A stretch of DNA of 64,000 nucleotides from Kingdonia uniflora (GCA_014058105.1 JACGCM010001511.1:2542001-2606000); one strand, 5' to 3'; numbered from the stretch's first letter, positions 42,907-54,789 are shown. The notes: generated by a model not told the origin, from the letters alone. Made by a program: numbers and translations.

Positions 42907-44450
42907 CTTAAGAATTATTTCGAGAGAGCGCTGCAGAGCGTAGCATTTGTTGGTGTGATGGCAATTACACTTATAGTTCTAGCAGTAGGGTTCGCCTTGT
43001 TTAACCTCGATGGGGTAAGGGGTACGCCATATGGGGTTGGCCTGAATATGTGGTAGAAGGGTGCTGATAGGAGCAGTAAGCTTGGGGAGGACCGGCTTCG
43101 GTCGTTTTTTGTGGGCCTCGGTGGTAGTGTCGTCGGTGTGGGGGCGTTTGCGGCTCTCAGTCTCCTGTGAGACGGGAGCGATTATGGGTGTAGAAGGTTG
43201 TCCCTGTCGAGGTTTGTTCTAATTGGTGGTCGAAGCTTGCCCTTGTCGATTTGACTCGCCGAGGCACTCAATGTCGATATACCCATTAACTTTGGATAAC
43301 ATCTCCTTGAGGGTTTGCGGTTTGTGGAGTACAATGTACTCTTTGACGCGGCTGTTATCCGGCAGAGCGTTAGAATAGGCGAGCACAGCATTCGTACAGT
43401 CGAGGTTTTTGATCTTGCGCGACTTGTCGAGAAGCCGCTTGGTGAAGGCTTCAAGGGTTTCATTGGGGGATTTGCGGAAGTTGAAGAGGGCATCGACCCG
43501 AATCTCGCGGTCTTTGTTGAAGGCAAGTTGAGCGATGAATAGACTAGATAATTGCTTGAAACTTCGGATTGAGCCATTAGGGAGGCTATGATACCATCTG
43601 AGAGGGTTGTCTGTGAGGCTGGTGGGCTGGTGAGAAATAATTGACACAACAGGTGGTCGGCCGTGGAGTATAGGCTTAAGGTATTTTGGAATTCGAGGAT
43701 GTAGGATTGGGGTCGGTATTTGCTGATTTTGGGGGCGTGGAAATTTGTAGACACCTCGATAGCGAGGAGCTTGGGGAAGAGGGTCTTGTTTAGCCGACTC
43801 CAAGAGTTCGGTATGGGGCTCGCACTGATGCAGATGGCAGTGTGGAGTTTTTGGTCAAGTTCCTGCTGTGTAAGATAGGCAGGATGAGGGGGGGAGGATC
43901 TTTGTGGTCGAAGGGGATGAGGCTGAATGTTCGGCGTGTGCTCAGAACTGCGCTCCCCGAGACGTTCTCGAGCAGGGCAGCATTTAGGGTATCTGGTAGT
44001 GCGAAGAGTAAAATCGAACAAATCCTCCGTGGGGTGTATGCCAAGGTGGATTGAATCAGTAGGTAGAATGGTGGGGGGAGCACCCTCGACGCCAAGATGG
44101 ATCGGGGGTACTTTAAGATGTGGTTGGGGCCCAAGCCGGGCGCGGGCAAAAACACGCGACGGGGCAGGTTCTCGAGACGGCGGAGGGGCGTCTCGAGTCT
44201 GAAGTCGTTGCAACTCGCAAACTGTATTGCGTAAATCCTTGAGGGCACGATATTGTAAATCTGCATCATCTAAACGGCGTTGCCGTTCAGCTTCAAACTC
44301 TTGTCGGTGTTCCTCGCGCTCTTGGTGTAAGTGACTTCTATGTCGCTTCTCAGCTTGAGCGAATTGTTGGGTAAGAAGGGCGAGCTGAGCGGCCACTCCG
44401 TCGGCGGAGTTGCCGGCAAGGGTGGAAGTAGAGCGGAGGGTAGGGTCCAT
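42907..44450 (-). pseudogene. gag of element B
   Basis: The likely start is the ATG at 44450 (MDPTLRSTSTLAGNSADGVA), about 90 bases inside the 5' LTR. A coiled coil (about residues 25-80; EKRHRSHLHQEREEHRQEFE) is followed by a Pro-rich linker. After frame changes near 43800 comes the retrotransposon gag core (NPLRWYHSLPNGSIRSFKQL, NETLEAFTKRLLDKSRKIKN). Downstream near 42960 a Cys/His cluster (about 42950-43000) may be the knuckle. Confidence 0.78.
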
Positions 44451-44536
44451 TGAAGGTGACTTGTAGGAGTAGAAAATGAAAAGATAAAAGAGGCAAGTGG
44501 AGGCTGGTAGGGTGGGATAACACGGACGACGCAAAA

Positions 44537-45306
44537 TGTAGGGGCCTAACTTCGCGAGAGGGGAAGTTGACTCTTACACTATGAGTTTATCTTCGACTAG
44601 GAGGATTCAAGCATACAATCAATAATAATAAGACCTAATATACTGACAATACACTTGTGTGGAGGCCTAAAATGGGTCACTCCACGACCTCTGGTGAGGA
44701 TTTTTAAGAGTTATGTTATATACGGAGAGTAGTCGAAGTATCGAGAACTGGGTGGTTACAAGGTATTCAAAAGTTATCTTGTAGGATCTGTTGGGAGAGA
44801 TTTTCTAACCTCTTCATAGTTCCTCATCCCTCCTATTTATAGAACATAGGAAGGGTTGAGTCGTCATGGGAAGTTAAGTTACATGTGTATCCTCCGGGGA
44901 CAACTGACTTGTACCCGGAGTCGGTTCTGACGCTGTAATTGTCGAGTCTGACACTGTAGCTGTTGGTTCTGATACTGTAGTTGTTGGATCTGGCACCGCA
45001 GTTGTCGAGCGGCGTGCTCCACTGTTCTGTCTGTTCTGTCTGGTGAGCTGGCCACTTGACATGTTTTCCTTCTACCATGTACGACCATGGTCGAAGTATT
45101 TCTGGTTCTGATATGTAGTTCATGCGCTGCTTCATCTATCTTTGCCTACAATGGTTGGCTTCGATGGTTCCTTCGAGTGTTCGATTAGTCTCGAAAGGCT
45201 TCGTGGACACAGCTATCGTCTTACTGGGCTTCGGGTCTTTAGGTAGGCTTCTATGAAGCCTTCGAGTGTTCGATTGGAGCTAGAAGGCTGCGAGTAGGCT
45301 ACTATA
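44537..45306 (-). repeat. 5' LTR of element B
   Basis: On the minus strand the first bases are TATAGTAGCC (TG lost to a C-to-T change on the plus strand) and the end is AGGCCCCTACA. The TATA box is at 44833-44842. The inner edge is followed on the minus strand by TTTTGCGTCGTCCGTG, a decayed Tat primer site. Confidence 0.92.
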
Positions 45307-45311
45307 GAGTG

Positions 45312-45800
45312 AGTAAAGGAATATTCCAAGTCCTAGAAGTAGGAAGAATCAAATATTTTACCCATTGAAATTGGATATTAGAAGTAAGAGAAAGCAGAGG
45401 TTTAAAAATAGGCAAAGCTGGTATCCAGTTGTCGTGCCAGATATTAGTGTTAGAACCATCTCCTATACAACAACCAAGAAAATGTTTAATAAAATCTCTA
45501 ACCTGAAGAACATCCTTCCAGAATCTAGAATGATGAGCGGAAGAATACTTTTAGGGAGAAGCCAGTCGACATTTGATATATTGGAATGACAGAAGAAACA
45601 CTCTTTGATAAGAGTTGTTCTAGCTACCTGACTAAAAGTTTTATGCTTCCAATGTTGCAATTTTTGTTTTACTTGGGAAGTAATATTAGCATAGTCCAGT
45701 CTTTTAAATCTAGAAAGGAGCACAGGAGTCCCCAAGTACTTAGAAGAGAATCTAGGTTGAAGATCAGTGTTATGCTGGGGAATTTCCTTAATGTGTTTTG
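45312..45800 (-). pseudogene. LINE ORF2: C-terminal end of the reverse transcriptase domain
   Basis: On the minus strand: RFSSKYLGTPVLLSRFKRLD, then QKLQHWKHKTFSQVARTTLI and a WHDNWIP-type block. This is the conserved stretch that follows the RT palm and thumb in plant L1-like ORF2. It precedes the zf-RVT region at 32612, and the two join when element B is excised. The 5' end of the LINE is truncated near 45.8 kb. Confidence 0.85.
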
Positions 45801-46375
45801 TGCGAATTGAAATACATATAAGTAAGAACATGTATGGATATACGTAAGCAGATGACATAAAGAGTCATCTAACATGTTATTCAAGCTATGGCATTTTTCT
45901 TACTATTGTCAAGTCAGTGACATTCATCATCCAACATATTATGTATGTATGCATGGTTTCTTAAACAGTTGTGAATACTGAAGCTGATTGAAGTAGTATT
46001 TGTTTGTGCATTTCTTTATAAATGTTTTTTGTACTTTGTATCATGTTGACCACTTAGTAGCTCGTTTCAAGAAAGAGACCATTGGGTCTTAGAAGAGAAA
46101 CTAGTTTTGTTTAGTGATGTAATAGGCAGAGCTCTGACTCGCTATACTATTGTTGTGTATTAAATAAATTGTAGGTTAACTGAAAACTATCCCAACAAAA
46201 AAAAAAAAAAAACCCTGCATAAAAACAAAACTTGACCTACGATAAATCTCACCATATATTAAGATTTTTTTCATTTGGGAACAGTAAGTGGATGTATGCA
46301 TGACTGGTGGAGATGTAGTTACTTCGGTAATTCATTCATCATAGCTGCAAGTTTCTCATTATATCTTGTATTCAG

Positions 46376-47201
46376 GTGCCCAAACCTCAAACATCTCAAA
46401 TTTACAACCACAGAATCGAAAATCTCTACGAAAAAGATGAAGTAAGCAAGGCTGTCAACAAATTTAAGGAACTTGAAGCAATGGATGTTCAAGAAATCAT
46501 CATATCTGAAGTCGATGTTTTACTAAAATTGAAATAGTTCTGTCCCAGTTTCTTGAAGTTGAAAGTCTCGAACAAGTTATCCAAGTCCACAGCTTCGCTT
46601 ATCTCTGAGTCACTTCCCAATCTTAAGACCGTAGACTTATTGGGGACCCAAATACACAGAAAAGCAGTTTTAATTATTCTCAAAGGTTGTAAGGAGCTGG
46701 AATGCCTTGATATTTCATAGTGTGGAAAGATCCACAGTGAAGACGAGATCCTTCGTCTTGCACATTTCACTTAAAAGAGCTCAAGTGGGATAATGAGGTA
46801 ACTGACTATTGCTCGGAGTGTGAAGAAATGGAGCGGGAATACGATTATGGAAGCTACAAGGAAGAGAGTTTATGTGAAAGTGAGTCGGAAGACGAGTATG
46901 GAAGTGATGATGAAGAGAATAACTGGGAAACTGAGTCGGAAGACGAGTATGGAAGCGATCGTGGAGAGTTTTATCACTGGCCTTGTGGGCATGTAATGGA
47001 CGGGATTCTGAATACTTAGATGGAACTTTAGATATGATTGAGGAAATGTTTCCAAGAAGTCCAGGCATCGATCTTGAGGATTATCAAGAATTTGTGTTTA
47101 ATGAACCAGATGATGAGCCCGATAGTGGATATGAGGATAATCCTTGGGCATATATGGTTGTGGCTGTTCCGGATGTGATTCTGATTAGTTTAGAAGTTTA
47201 A
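46376..47201 (+). pseudogene. F-box/LRR gene, LRR and acidic C-terminal part, copy A
   Basis: After TTCAGGTGCCC an exon gives KFKELEAMDVQEIIISEVDV, then SLPNLKTVDLLGTQIHRKAV and LKGCKELECLDIS, leucine-rich repeats of the plant FBL23/SKIP19 type. There is a stop in place of Trp or Gln after LDIS. The C-terminal part is strongly acidic, with a 17-residue motif (ESEDEYGSD) repeated. Several stops and one shift near 46790 inactivate it. It is probably the 3' half of F-box copy 2 (31030), displaced by the LINE and element B. Confidence 0.65.
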
Positions 47202-47493
47202 CTAATAATAGTATTACTCTTATCTTACCAAGTAGATTGAAAATATGAAGTGTATGAGGTATGCTGTATAATTTTCTCTCTAACCCTCTTTCTCTTGTCT
47301 ATCCAAAGTTTTTTGAGTTCATTTATTACTTATACCCTACACCTACAGCAAGTGAAAAACCAGTCTTTCACAACTAGTTTGTATTAGAAAATTGTGGTAT
47401 TAAACGTCTTTGCCTTCAATTATAAACAGAGTTGCCCTTGAGAAAGCCTAGAAGTCTTAGACGTCTGTCGACACCAGAATCTTTAGTCCAGTT

Positions 47494-47620
47494 TTTTTTA
47501 AGGCAAGCTGGTTTTATATAGGGATCCGTAACCCTGAGTTTCCAACCCATGAGGTTTCCAACCCACGACCTCTCTCTAAGTGGAGAGGTACAACCACCAC
47601 TGGGCCAAGAGCCCAATGGT
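47494..47620 (-). mobile_element. tRNA-derived SINE
   Basis: Flanked by a perfect 16-bp duplication AATCTTTAGTCCAGTT (47478-47493 and 47621-47636). On the minus strand it starts near GGGCTCTTGGCCCAGTGGTGG (A-box region) and has GGTCGTGGGTTGGAAACC (B-box region, GGTTCGAANCC-like). It ends in a short A run. Length 127 bp. It is not a tRNA gene: it has no cloverleaf and carries a poly(A) tail. Confidence 0.88.
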
Positions 47621-48089
47621 AATCTTTAGTCCAGTTAACTGGTAATCTGAACAGTTTCCTAGTCTGTGAAGCAGCACCCCCATGCCAAAAGGCTGATAAA
47701 CTGGACCTTGATTTGTGTGGACGGGTTGATCATTCGTATTTTTTGTTTTTGCTCTCTTTTGTATCTGTTTTGCTAGTTTAGTCTATATTGAGTATTTGAA
47801 TTCTGTTAAATGATAACAACATAGACCAGAGTTTTGTTAGAGTTGGTTGTAGACATTGAAAGGTAATATTTCAGTACACCAATCTAAGTTGAGGATAGAA
47901 TATAAGTTGGGAAATTTTCTTAATATATGTTCTGCGCTAGATGAAATATGTATGAGTAGTTCACGTATGGCAATACCTATACCTAAGCAGACGATGTAAA
48001 AAATCATCAGTAACATTGATCATCCAACATAAACTGTATGCGTGGTTTTCTAAGCAGTTGTGAAGAGTAGTACTTCTTTGTGCATTTTA

Positions 48090-48480
48090 CTTATAGATGT
48101 ATTTTGTACTTAATAATATATTGTTTTAATAATCGTTTATTACTTCATTTCAAGAATAAGTCCAGAGCGGTGTTAGAAGAGAAAAAAGTTTTTATTGTGG
48201 CTGTGGATTTTGTTCACTTAGAGTGGAATTTACTTAGAGTGGAACAATGTAAAAAAGAAGTTCAGGAAGATGCTAGGTTGGTTGAGATGTTCGAAGTTAA
48301 AATTTCTGCTCCCACATCATTGTTGTAGGCAGAAGGGATATTCTCTTTTAGGCAGAGTGCGGGGTTCGTTTCAGATGGGTTCGTTTCAGATGCCTTGGCT
48401 TGGATGGGTAGAGGTATTATGAAGAGGGAGGAGATTCTTAAAACATTTGATACAATAGGAGAACAATTATACATCATATT
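48090..48480 (+). other. unidentified exon-like segment upstream of LRR copy B
   Basis: The frame KSRAVLEEKKVFIVAVDFVH, then CKKEVQEDARLVEMFEVKIS, is open for about 80 codons. No domain recognised. It may be a part of the duplicated gene with no counterpart in copy A. Confidence 0.3.
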
Positions 48481-48639
48481 TTGGAGAAGAAATCACTGTA
48501 GTAGTCTAACATTTTGCACCAAAGACATGTTTAGTCTCAAAGTATTTTTCTTTCTCTTCATATATAGAACATGATTCTTCAGTTTATACAGAAGAGTTCT
48601 TTGACATTTTTTTTTTCATTTTGTTTTCTTTTTTCAAGG

Positions 48640-49240
48640 TGTCCAAGACTGAAAAGATTTAAGTTCAGAACTACGGAACGAAAGCTACTAATGAAAGGTC
48701 CGTGGTAAGAACGGCTATTAGCAAACTAAAAGATCTTGAGATGATGGATGTCGAAGAACTCTTCATATCCGGCGAACTTATACTTAACCAAATCAAGCTG
48801 TGTCTCAACTTTACGGAATTGAAAGTGTGTGACAAACTCTTGGGATTTCTGGGGCTCTAATATTAAAATCAATGCCCAAACTCTAAGCCTTAGACCTATC
48901 AGGGACGATGCAGATACACAGAAAAATAGTACTTACTATTTTTAAAAGGTTGCACTGAGCTTGAGAGGCTTGATATCTCTGGGTGTGGATGGATTCATCA
49001 TTCAGACGAGATCCTACGTATTGCACATAATAGCTTAAAAGAGTTTATTTGGGGCAGGGAAGTCAAATTAGACTATTGCTTACAGTGCATAGGGATCTGG
49101 TGTGATGATAACGAGTGTGACGGGAGCGATTATGAAGGGTAATACCGGTGGCCTTACGAACATGTAATGGATCAGAGCTATATTAGTTACATAGAGGGTA
49201 CTTATGATATGTTTGATAAATCGTTACTATGGCATTAAGG
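48640..49240 (+). pseudogene. F-box/LRR gene, LRR part, copy B
   Basis: VRTAISKLKDLEMMDVEELF, LNFTELKVCDKLL and KGCTELERLDISGCGWIHHS, then SDEILRIAHNSLKEF, follow the same order as copy A. The acidic C-terminal repeat of copy A is mostly missing. Upstream (47890-48110) non-coding sequence also aligns with 45760-46040, so the duplication unit is about 2 kb. Confidence 0.65.
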
Positions 49241-49546
49241 TAAATTTCTGATTCCGGTTAGCCTACTTTACAGCACGGAGATTTTCTTAATAGTATGCTT
49301 TTGTTTCTTGATGGCTGATGACGTAAATGAATGCTTGATTCACTTGTAACCTTACAGTTTTGATAGTTATGTTTTATGTGTGTAAAACTTAAATAGCTAA
49401 AAGCCTTTTAATATGGAATCATAAAAGGAGAAATTTTAGGTGAGAAAAGTGGAAGTTTTGTGAGAGTTAGAGCATCTAGTGTAGTCTCCCTATAGTTAAA
49501 ATAAAGAGTAGAAAGTGCTAAAAATCAAGTTTTTAACCTCTTAAGG

Positions 49547-49957
49547 TGTAACCCCTCAGCGTATCAAGCCTATATTTTGTAAATATAAGCTCTAGGATGT
49601 AATAAAGCCTCATAAAAAGTTTTATTAATTTATGTAAAGATTAGGTTAGCCTTATTGGGAGAGTACGCTTCGTCTCAAACTTTGATGTTTTCTTTTGGTT
49701 GTAAGCTATTTATTTAGTAGTTATTATGTAGAAGAAGTGAATTCGATACACCCGAGTTTAAATTAAAGCCTTATAATGTTGTTGATAAATGAATGCAAGC
49801 TAGTTTGTATTGGATCTTTGTACAGTTGAATGTTGTCTTGATATTATGTGATATTGTGATAAAAGACTATTGAAAGAAGACGAATAATTAGGTTTACTTG
49901 AGGCACGTGTCTTGAGTGCCGCACGTACTAAGCTTGTTTTTCAGTTGGTCTGTGACA
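49547..49957 (+). repeat. 5' LTR of element E
   Basis: TGTAACCCCTCAGCG to GGTCTGTGACA, 411 bp, starting and ending with TG...CA. Confidence 0.92.
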
Positions 49958-49959
49958 GT

Positions 49960-49971
49960 TGGTATCAGAGC
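49960..49971 (+). other. primer-binding site of element E (tRNA-Met)
   Basis: TGGTATCAGAGC, two bases after the LTR, is complementary to the 3' end of plant initiator methionine tRNA. Confidence 0.9.
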
Positions 49972-50003
49972 TACGATCTAGTAAGCGAGCGATCTTGCTA
50001 GCT

Positions 50004-51980
50004 ATGGCGGAGGGTCTTAATGTTAATGACCTTGCCCCACGGAGAAGAACCACCCATTAATCCCAAGCTTAACACCCGAATGCGGTTGGACCAACTAGAG
50101 TTTAAGATGCAAGCTCTGGGTGGAATTATTGATTAAGTAATGACTTTGGAAGAACGATTGGACGGGTTCGCAGATGATCAAACCCATATGGGTGAGTGTC
50201 TCGTTACACTAGAAGGGGTAGTCGAGAGGAATATGGCTACACTTCTGGATCAAGTGGTTGAATTATCTTCGAAGGTGAATCTCCTAGTTAAGGTTGTTGA
50301 CTGGTGAATCAACATCTTTGGGCGGCGGTGTAGAACGACCCAGGATCAAAGTCCCCGAACCCAAAGGCGTACGAGGGGGCGAAGGACGTAAAGGAGGTAA
50401 AGAAATTCATCTTTGATATGGAAACTTATTTCAATGTAATCAGGCTTGAGAGTAAAGGTACGAAGGTGTCGATGGCAGCCATGTACCTCGCAGATGACGA
50501 TAAACTATAGTGACACACCAAGTATGTCGAGATCCAGAGCGGTCACGGTACTATTAGTACATGGGATGACTTGAAGGAGTTGAAGACTCAATTCCTGCCC
50601 GAGAATGTTGAGTTCAATGCTTGGAAGTGTTTAAGACAATTGAAGCAAATAGGTAATGTCCACGATTATATCAAGTGGTTCTCAGTACTGATGTTGGATA
50701 TCCGCGACATGTCCGAAAATGATAAGTTCTGTTTCTTGGAAGGTTTGAAACCATGGTTCCAGACTAAATTGCAAAGGCAACGGGTTCAAGATTTGGTAGG
50801 GTTGCAACTTTTGTTCGAACTTTCGATTTTCGATCTGATCTTTTCGATTTTGAAACCTTATTTTGCAATTTCGATTTTCAAAAATTTGGATCAGAATCAG
50901 ATAGTTTTGTGCAATTCCGAAAATTTGAATTTTTCGATTCGATTTTTCTAAATTTTTCGATCTGATTATTCCAAATACCCTCCGATCTGATTTAATTCGA
51001 TTTAATCTGAAAAATATTTCGAATATCTCTCTGATCCGATTTAATTCCGAATAATCCGAATTGATACATAAAATATTAGATTTTAAGATTTTTAACCTAG
51101 GGCATTCTCCACTGCCTCTTCTTCTTCATTCTCCACTACTTCCAATCCCTCTAGTCTGAAGTTAAATCTCCATTCTTCATTCTCCACTGCCTTGATTTTG
51201 ATTCGCAGCGAAAAAGAAAAGTTAAATCTTCTCTCTGGCTTCGATTTTAAAATTTTGATTCTTGGAGAAGTGAGAACTCTATTATTATGGTTTGATTTGG
51301 GGAAGTGAGAACTATGTTATTCCAAAATAGTCAAAATTCTAAAATTTCTGAAATTCCCGAATTCGAATTTATTTTTACAGTTTCGAAAAAAATCGGATTG
51401 GATCGGAATAGATTTTATAGTTCCGAAAAAAGTTGGAAAAATTCCGACCCACTCAATTTCCAATCCGAAAACAGGCCTAAGATTTGGCATCTGCAATGGC
51501 ATTCGCTGAGCGGATCAACGATTACACTCCTATGCAGGGTGAGCGTCGACCAACTTAGTTTCAGTTTACATCTCAGTTACCGCAAAGATATGGATCCTCC
51601 TATAGTTACAATAGAGGCAAGAATGGGGGATGCCAAGCTAGAAGTGGGGGAAACCAATGCGAAAGCCAAGGCCATGGCCAAGTCAGAAGTGGTGGAGCAA
51701 GTATGAATGGTGCCTCGAGTTCCAATCCCGGAAGGGAGTACCACAGGCCGCGCTACAATGGTGGTGACTCATCCTCGTCCAGGTTTCATGGACGTCTAGA
51801 GAACTTGATGTGCTTTCTTTGCGGAAGGAATCACAAACCTTATCAATGTCCTCAGAAGACGGCATTGAATGCCCTATTGGTGTCGCAAGGAGAGCGAGCC
51901 AATGACATCGCGCAAGGAGGTGATAGTGGTGAAACTCATATAGGTTCTTTTTACTTGCTCAATGCAGTGACCACTCAGTT
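50004..51980 (+). pseudogene. gag of element E, interrupted by a hAT element
   Basis: From the ATG at 50004 the frame is lost after 19 codons. The gag core reads TYFNVIRLESKGTKVSMAAM, then TWDDLKELKTQFLPENVEFN and IKWFSVLMLDIRDMSENDK. It stops at the insertion 50797-51479. It resumes with a Gly/Ser-rich stretch and the knuckle CFLCGRNHKPYQC (CX2CX3HX4C, about 51812-51850), then the KTALNALLVS block typical of plant chromoviruses. Confidence 0.82.
50797..51479. mobile_element. small non-autonomous hAT element in gag of E
   Basis: Perfect 8-bp duplication AGATTTGG (50789-50796 and 51480-51487). Ends TAGGGTTGCAACTTTTG and the complement TAGGCCTGTTTTCGG. Both subterminal regions are dense in TTCGATT/AATCCGA motifs in opposite orientations. 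The interior has no transposase. Confidence 0.85.
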
Positions 51981-52019
51981 GGCGGAGACTACGCCAAAGA
52001 AGGAACTCATGTACGTGGA

Positions 52020-52355
52020 CCTTAGTATTTATGGGTGAGTACTTTGGCGATGGTTGACACAGGTGCTACCCATAGCTTTATAGCCATTTAGGAAGCAAAT
52101 CGTTTGGGATTACACTTGGTGAAGAATTCTAGCAGGATGAAAGCCGTCAATTTAGCTGCAATGCCGATACATGGCGTTGCCAAGTTTGTTCCAGTTCGGA
52201 TGGGACAATGGAGTGGGAAGGTTAATCTTCTCGCAATGACGTTGAATGATTTCAAGATTATTTTGGGGATGGACTTTCTTCGCTACTACAAAGCAGTGTC
52301 GATGTCGTTCGTTAATTCATTGGGGATCTTTGGTGATAATCCCTTAATCGTATAG
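52020..52355 (+). pseudogene. retropepsin of element E
   Basis: MVDTGATHSFIAI with the intact Asp-Thr-Gly is followed by a stop at 52090. Then HLVKNSSRMKAVNLAAMPIH and LAMTLNDFKIILGMDFLRYY follow, the conserved GMDWL-type end. Confidence 0.82.
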
Positions 52356-52427
52356 ATGTTTACATACAGAGATGAGGGCAGAATATTATCAGCTCTTCAG
52401 TTGAAGAAGGGACTGAAGTGAAGGGAG

Positions 52428-53610
52428 TTGACTTTTACCTTACGGTTGGAGCCGGATAATCAGAATCGCAGTGCCATGTCGAAGGAAGTCTCACGAGTAC
52501 TTGCTGAGTTTCAGGATATGATGCCGAAGGAACTACTAAAAGTGTTACTTCTGCGAAGGCCTATCGATAATCAGATTGAGTTAATACCTAGAGCCAAGCC
52601 TCCTACCAAAGGACCGTATAGGATGAGTCTGCCTGAACTTACTGAGCTTCGCAAGCAACTTGACGGATTGCTGGAATCGGGCTTTATTTTCCCCTCAAAG
52701 GCACCATATAGTGCCCCGGTTTTATTTAAGAAGAAACATGATGGAAGTTTGTGATTATGTATCGACTATTGAGCCCTGAACAAGGTAACAGTGAAAAAAA
52801 AAGTATCCAATACCGCTTATTGCCGACTTATTTGACCAGCTTACATCCGCGAAGCATTTCTCTAAACTTGATTTGAGATCGGGTTACTATCAAGTCAAGA
52901 TTGTTGTCGGGGATGAACCGAAGACGATATATTTCACTCGATACAGGGCATATGAATTTCTTGTCATGTCATTCAACCTGACCAACGCTCCTGCAACGTT
53001 CTGTACTCTTATGAATGATCTCTTCCGGAAGTATATTGACAAGTTTGTGGTGGTGTACTTGGATGATATTGTTATCTACAATTGCACTATGGAAGAACAC
53101 CTTGAACATCTTCGCCTGGTATTCCAAGTTCTACGACAAAATCAACTCTATGTCAAGTTGAAGAAATGCTCATTTGCCCATGAACAAGTTATGTTTCATT
53201 GACACATTATTGGCGGAGGACAGATCCGTATGGATATAGAAAAGGTGAGCTATTAAGGAGTGGAAAGTTCCTACGGAGGTTACAAAAATTCGTTCTTTTC
53301 TTGGCCTCGTGAACTAGTACCGCAAGTTTATCGAAGGATACTCGAAGCGCGCGGTACCCCTTGAAATACATACTGATGACCTAAAGCATGCGGTGATTAG
53401 CAATTTAGTCTTAGCCTTGCCAGATATTACCAGGCCGTTTGAAGTACATACTGATGCGTCTGATTATGCTATCGGTGGAGTGTTGTTACAAGATGAGCAT
53501 CTGGTTGCATATGAAAGCAGGAAGCTGAATGATACAGAGAGGCAGTATTCAACGCAATATAAGGAACTCCTAGCTATTGTGCATTGTCTGTGAGTATGGC
53601 GACACTATTT
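52428..53610 (+). pseudogene. reverse transcriptase and RNase H of element E
   Basis: IELIPRAKPPTKGPYRMSLP and LLESGFIFPSKAPYSAPVLF begin the RT. A shift region (52750-52870) replaces the VDYRALNKVT block. [10 protein letters not shown] and [20 protein letters not shown] follow, and then [10 protein letters not shown] with the catalytic pair (53056-53067). RNase H gives FEVHTDASDYAIGGVLLQD and RQYSTQYKELLAIVHCL. Numerous stops. Confidence 0.88.
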
Positions 53611-53949
53611 ATTAGGAATGAAGGTTTTGGTGAAGACCGATAACAGCGCAGCAAGCCATTTCCTTACACAGAAGAAGTTTGACATCGAAGCAGGCTTATT
53701 GGCAAGAGTTTCTAGCAGAGTTTGATTTAGACCTCGAGCACAAGCTAGGGAGGATAAACAATGTACCTGATGCGTTGAGCCGTAAAGTTGAACTAGTGGC
53801 CATCTCTATAGCCGCCTAGTAGTCTCAATCTCATATTACCAGCACTCTTCAAGATAGGATCCACGAATGGTTGTTGATAAATCCTCAGACTCAGGTCATC
53901 ATTAACTTTGTGAAACAAGGGAAAAACAATAAGTTTGTGGTAGAAGATG

Positions 53950-54760
53950 GACTTCTATATACGAAGGGATAGCGGATTTACGTTCCTTGGTTCGCAGGAC
54001 TAATACGGGAGATGATAAATGAGTGCCATGACACTCTTTAGGCAGGCCATCCAGGTTGGTGGAGAACACTATTCTTATTATACAGAGGTTACTATTGGCT
54101 AAAGGATCACGAAAAAGTGATGGATTATACCCGGACTTGTCACATTTTCCAGCGGGACAAAGTTGATCGGGATTTATCACTTTGACAACTTGAACCACTT
54201 CCAGTACCGACACAACCTTGGGAAAGAGTTTCTTTGGACTTTATTTCTGGGTTACCTAAGACTGAAGGATATGGTTCCATACTTTTAATCATCAACAGAT
54301 TCTCTAAGTATGCGACGTTCATTCCAACTCCCATTATTTGCCCGGCAGATGAAACAACGCGTCTCTTTGTGAAGCACATTGTCAAGTATTGAGGCATGCC
54401 ACAGGATATCGTTAGCGACAAAGATCCAAGATTCACTAGAAAGTTTTGGAAGAAAGTATTCAGATTACTGGGATCCACTCTCAACTTCTCAGCTAGTAAC
54501 CATCTACAATCAGATGGTCAGACCGAACGCTTCAACGCAATGTTGGAAGATTATCTTCGACACTTTGTTAGTACGAACAAGAAGAACTGGGGCCGAACTC
54601 TTGGATGTAGCATAATTTTGCTTTAATCTGTAGAAGAGTTTATCAACCAACAAGAGTCTCTCTGAGATACTATTGGGTAAGCAACCCCTCATACCGCACA
54701 CTGCGATCTTTGGTTACAAAGGAAAGGTCCCGAGAACCTACTAGTTTGCAAAAGAATGGC
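53950..54760 (+). pseudogene. integrase core of element E
   Basis: A zinc-binding remnant (ECHDTL..GHPGWWRT, CHIFQRDK) precedes the core: WERVSLDFISGLPKTEGYGS (first Asp), MPQDIVSDKDPRFTRKFW (second Asp) and SDGQTERFNAMLEDYLRHF (Glu). The three catalytic acids are present; stops interrupt at about 54039, 54180 and 54391. Confidence 0.88.
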
Positions 54761-54789
54761 AGAGAAATACTGATATTGCTCGTGCCTAT

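Larger units (their letters stand above)
32613..45306 (-). mobile_element. Tat-lineage Ty3/gypsy LTR retrotransposon B (12.7 kb)
   Basis: LTRs lie at 32613-33405 and 44537-45306 with the exact duplication GAGTG (32608-32612 and 45307-45311), which interrupts a LINE. gag, protease, RT, RNase H, second RNase H and integrase are on the minus strand. Antisense genes lie at 33.6-38.2 kb on the plus strand. By eye the LTRs differ at about one base in twenty over the first 245 bases, so B is younger than A and E. It is GC-richer than the surroundings, with many TCGA tetranucleotides. The interior is related to A but clearly a different family. Confidence 0.93.

Noticed and set aside
43842..44202. 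Plus-strand frames inside gag of B
   Set aside because: Complement of a GC-rich, Pro/Arg-rich gag linker; no start context or similarity.
43182..44534. 450-codon minus-strand frame in B as one complete gag protein
   Set aside because: Its first part overlaps the LTR border and its second half is a shifted frame. The true gag core lies in another frame at 43219-43803, so gag is broken near 43800.
47494..47620. tRNA-like sequence
   Set aside because: It has tRNA promoter-like boxes but no cloverleaf, and it carries an A tail and a 16-bp target duplication, so it is a SINE.
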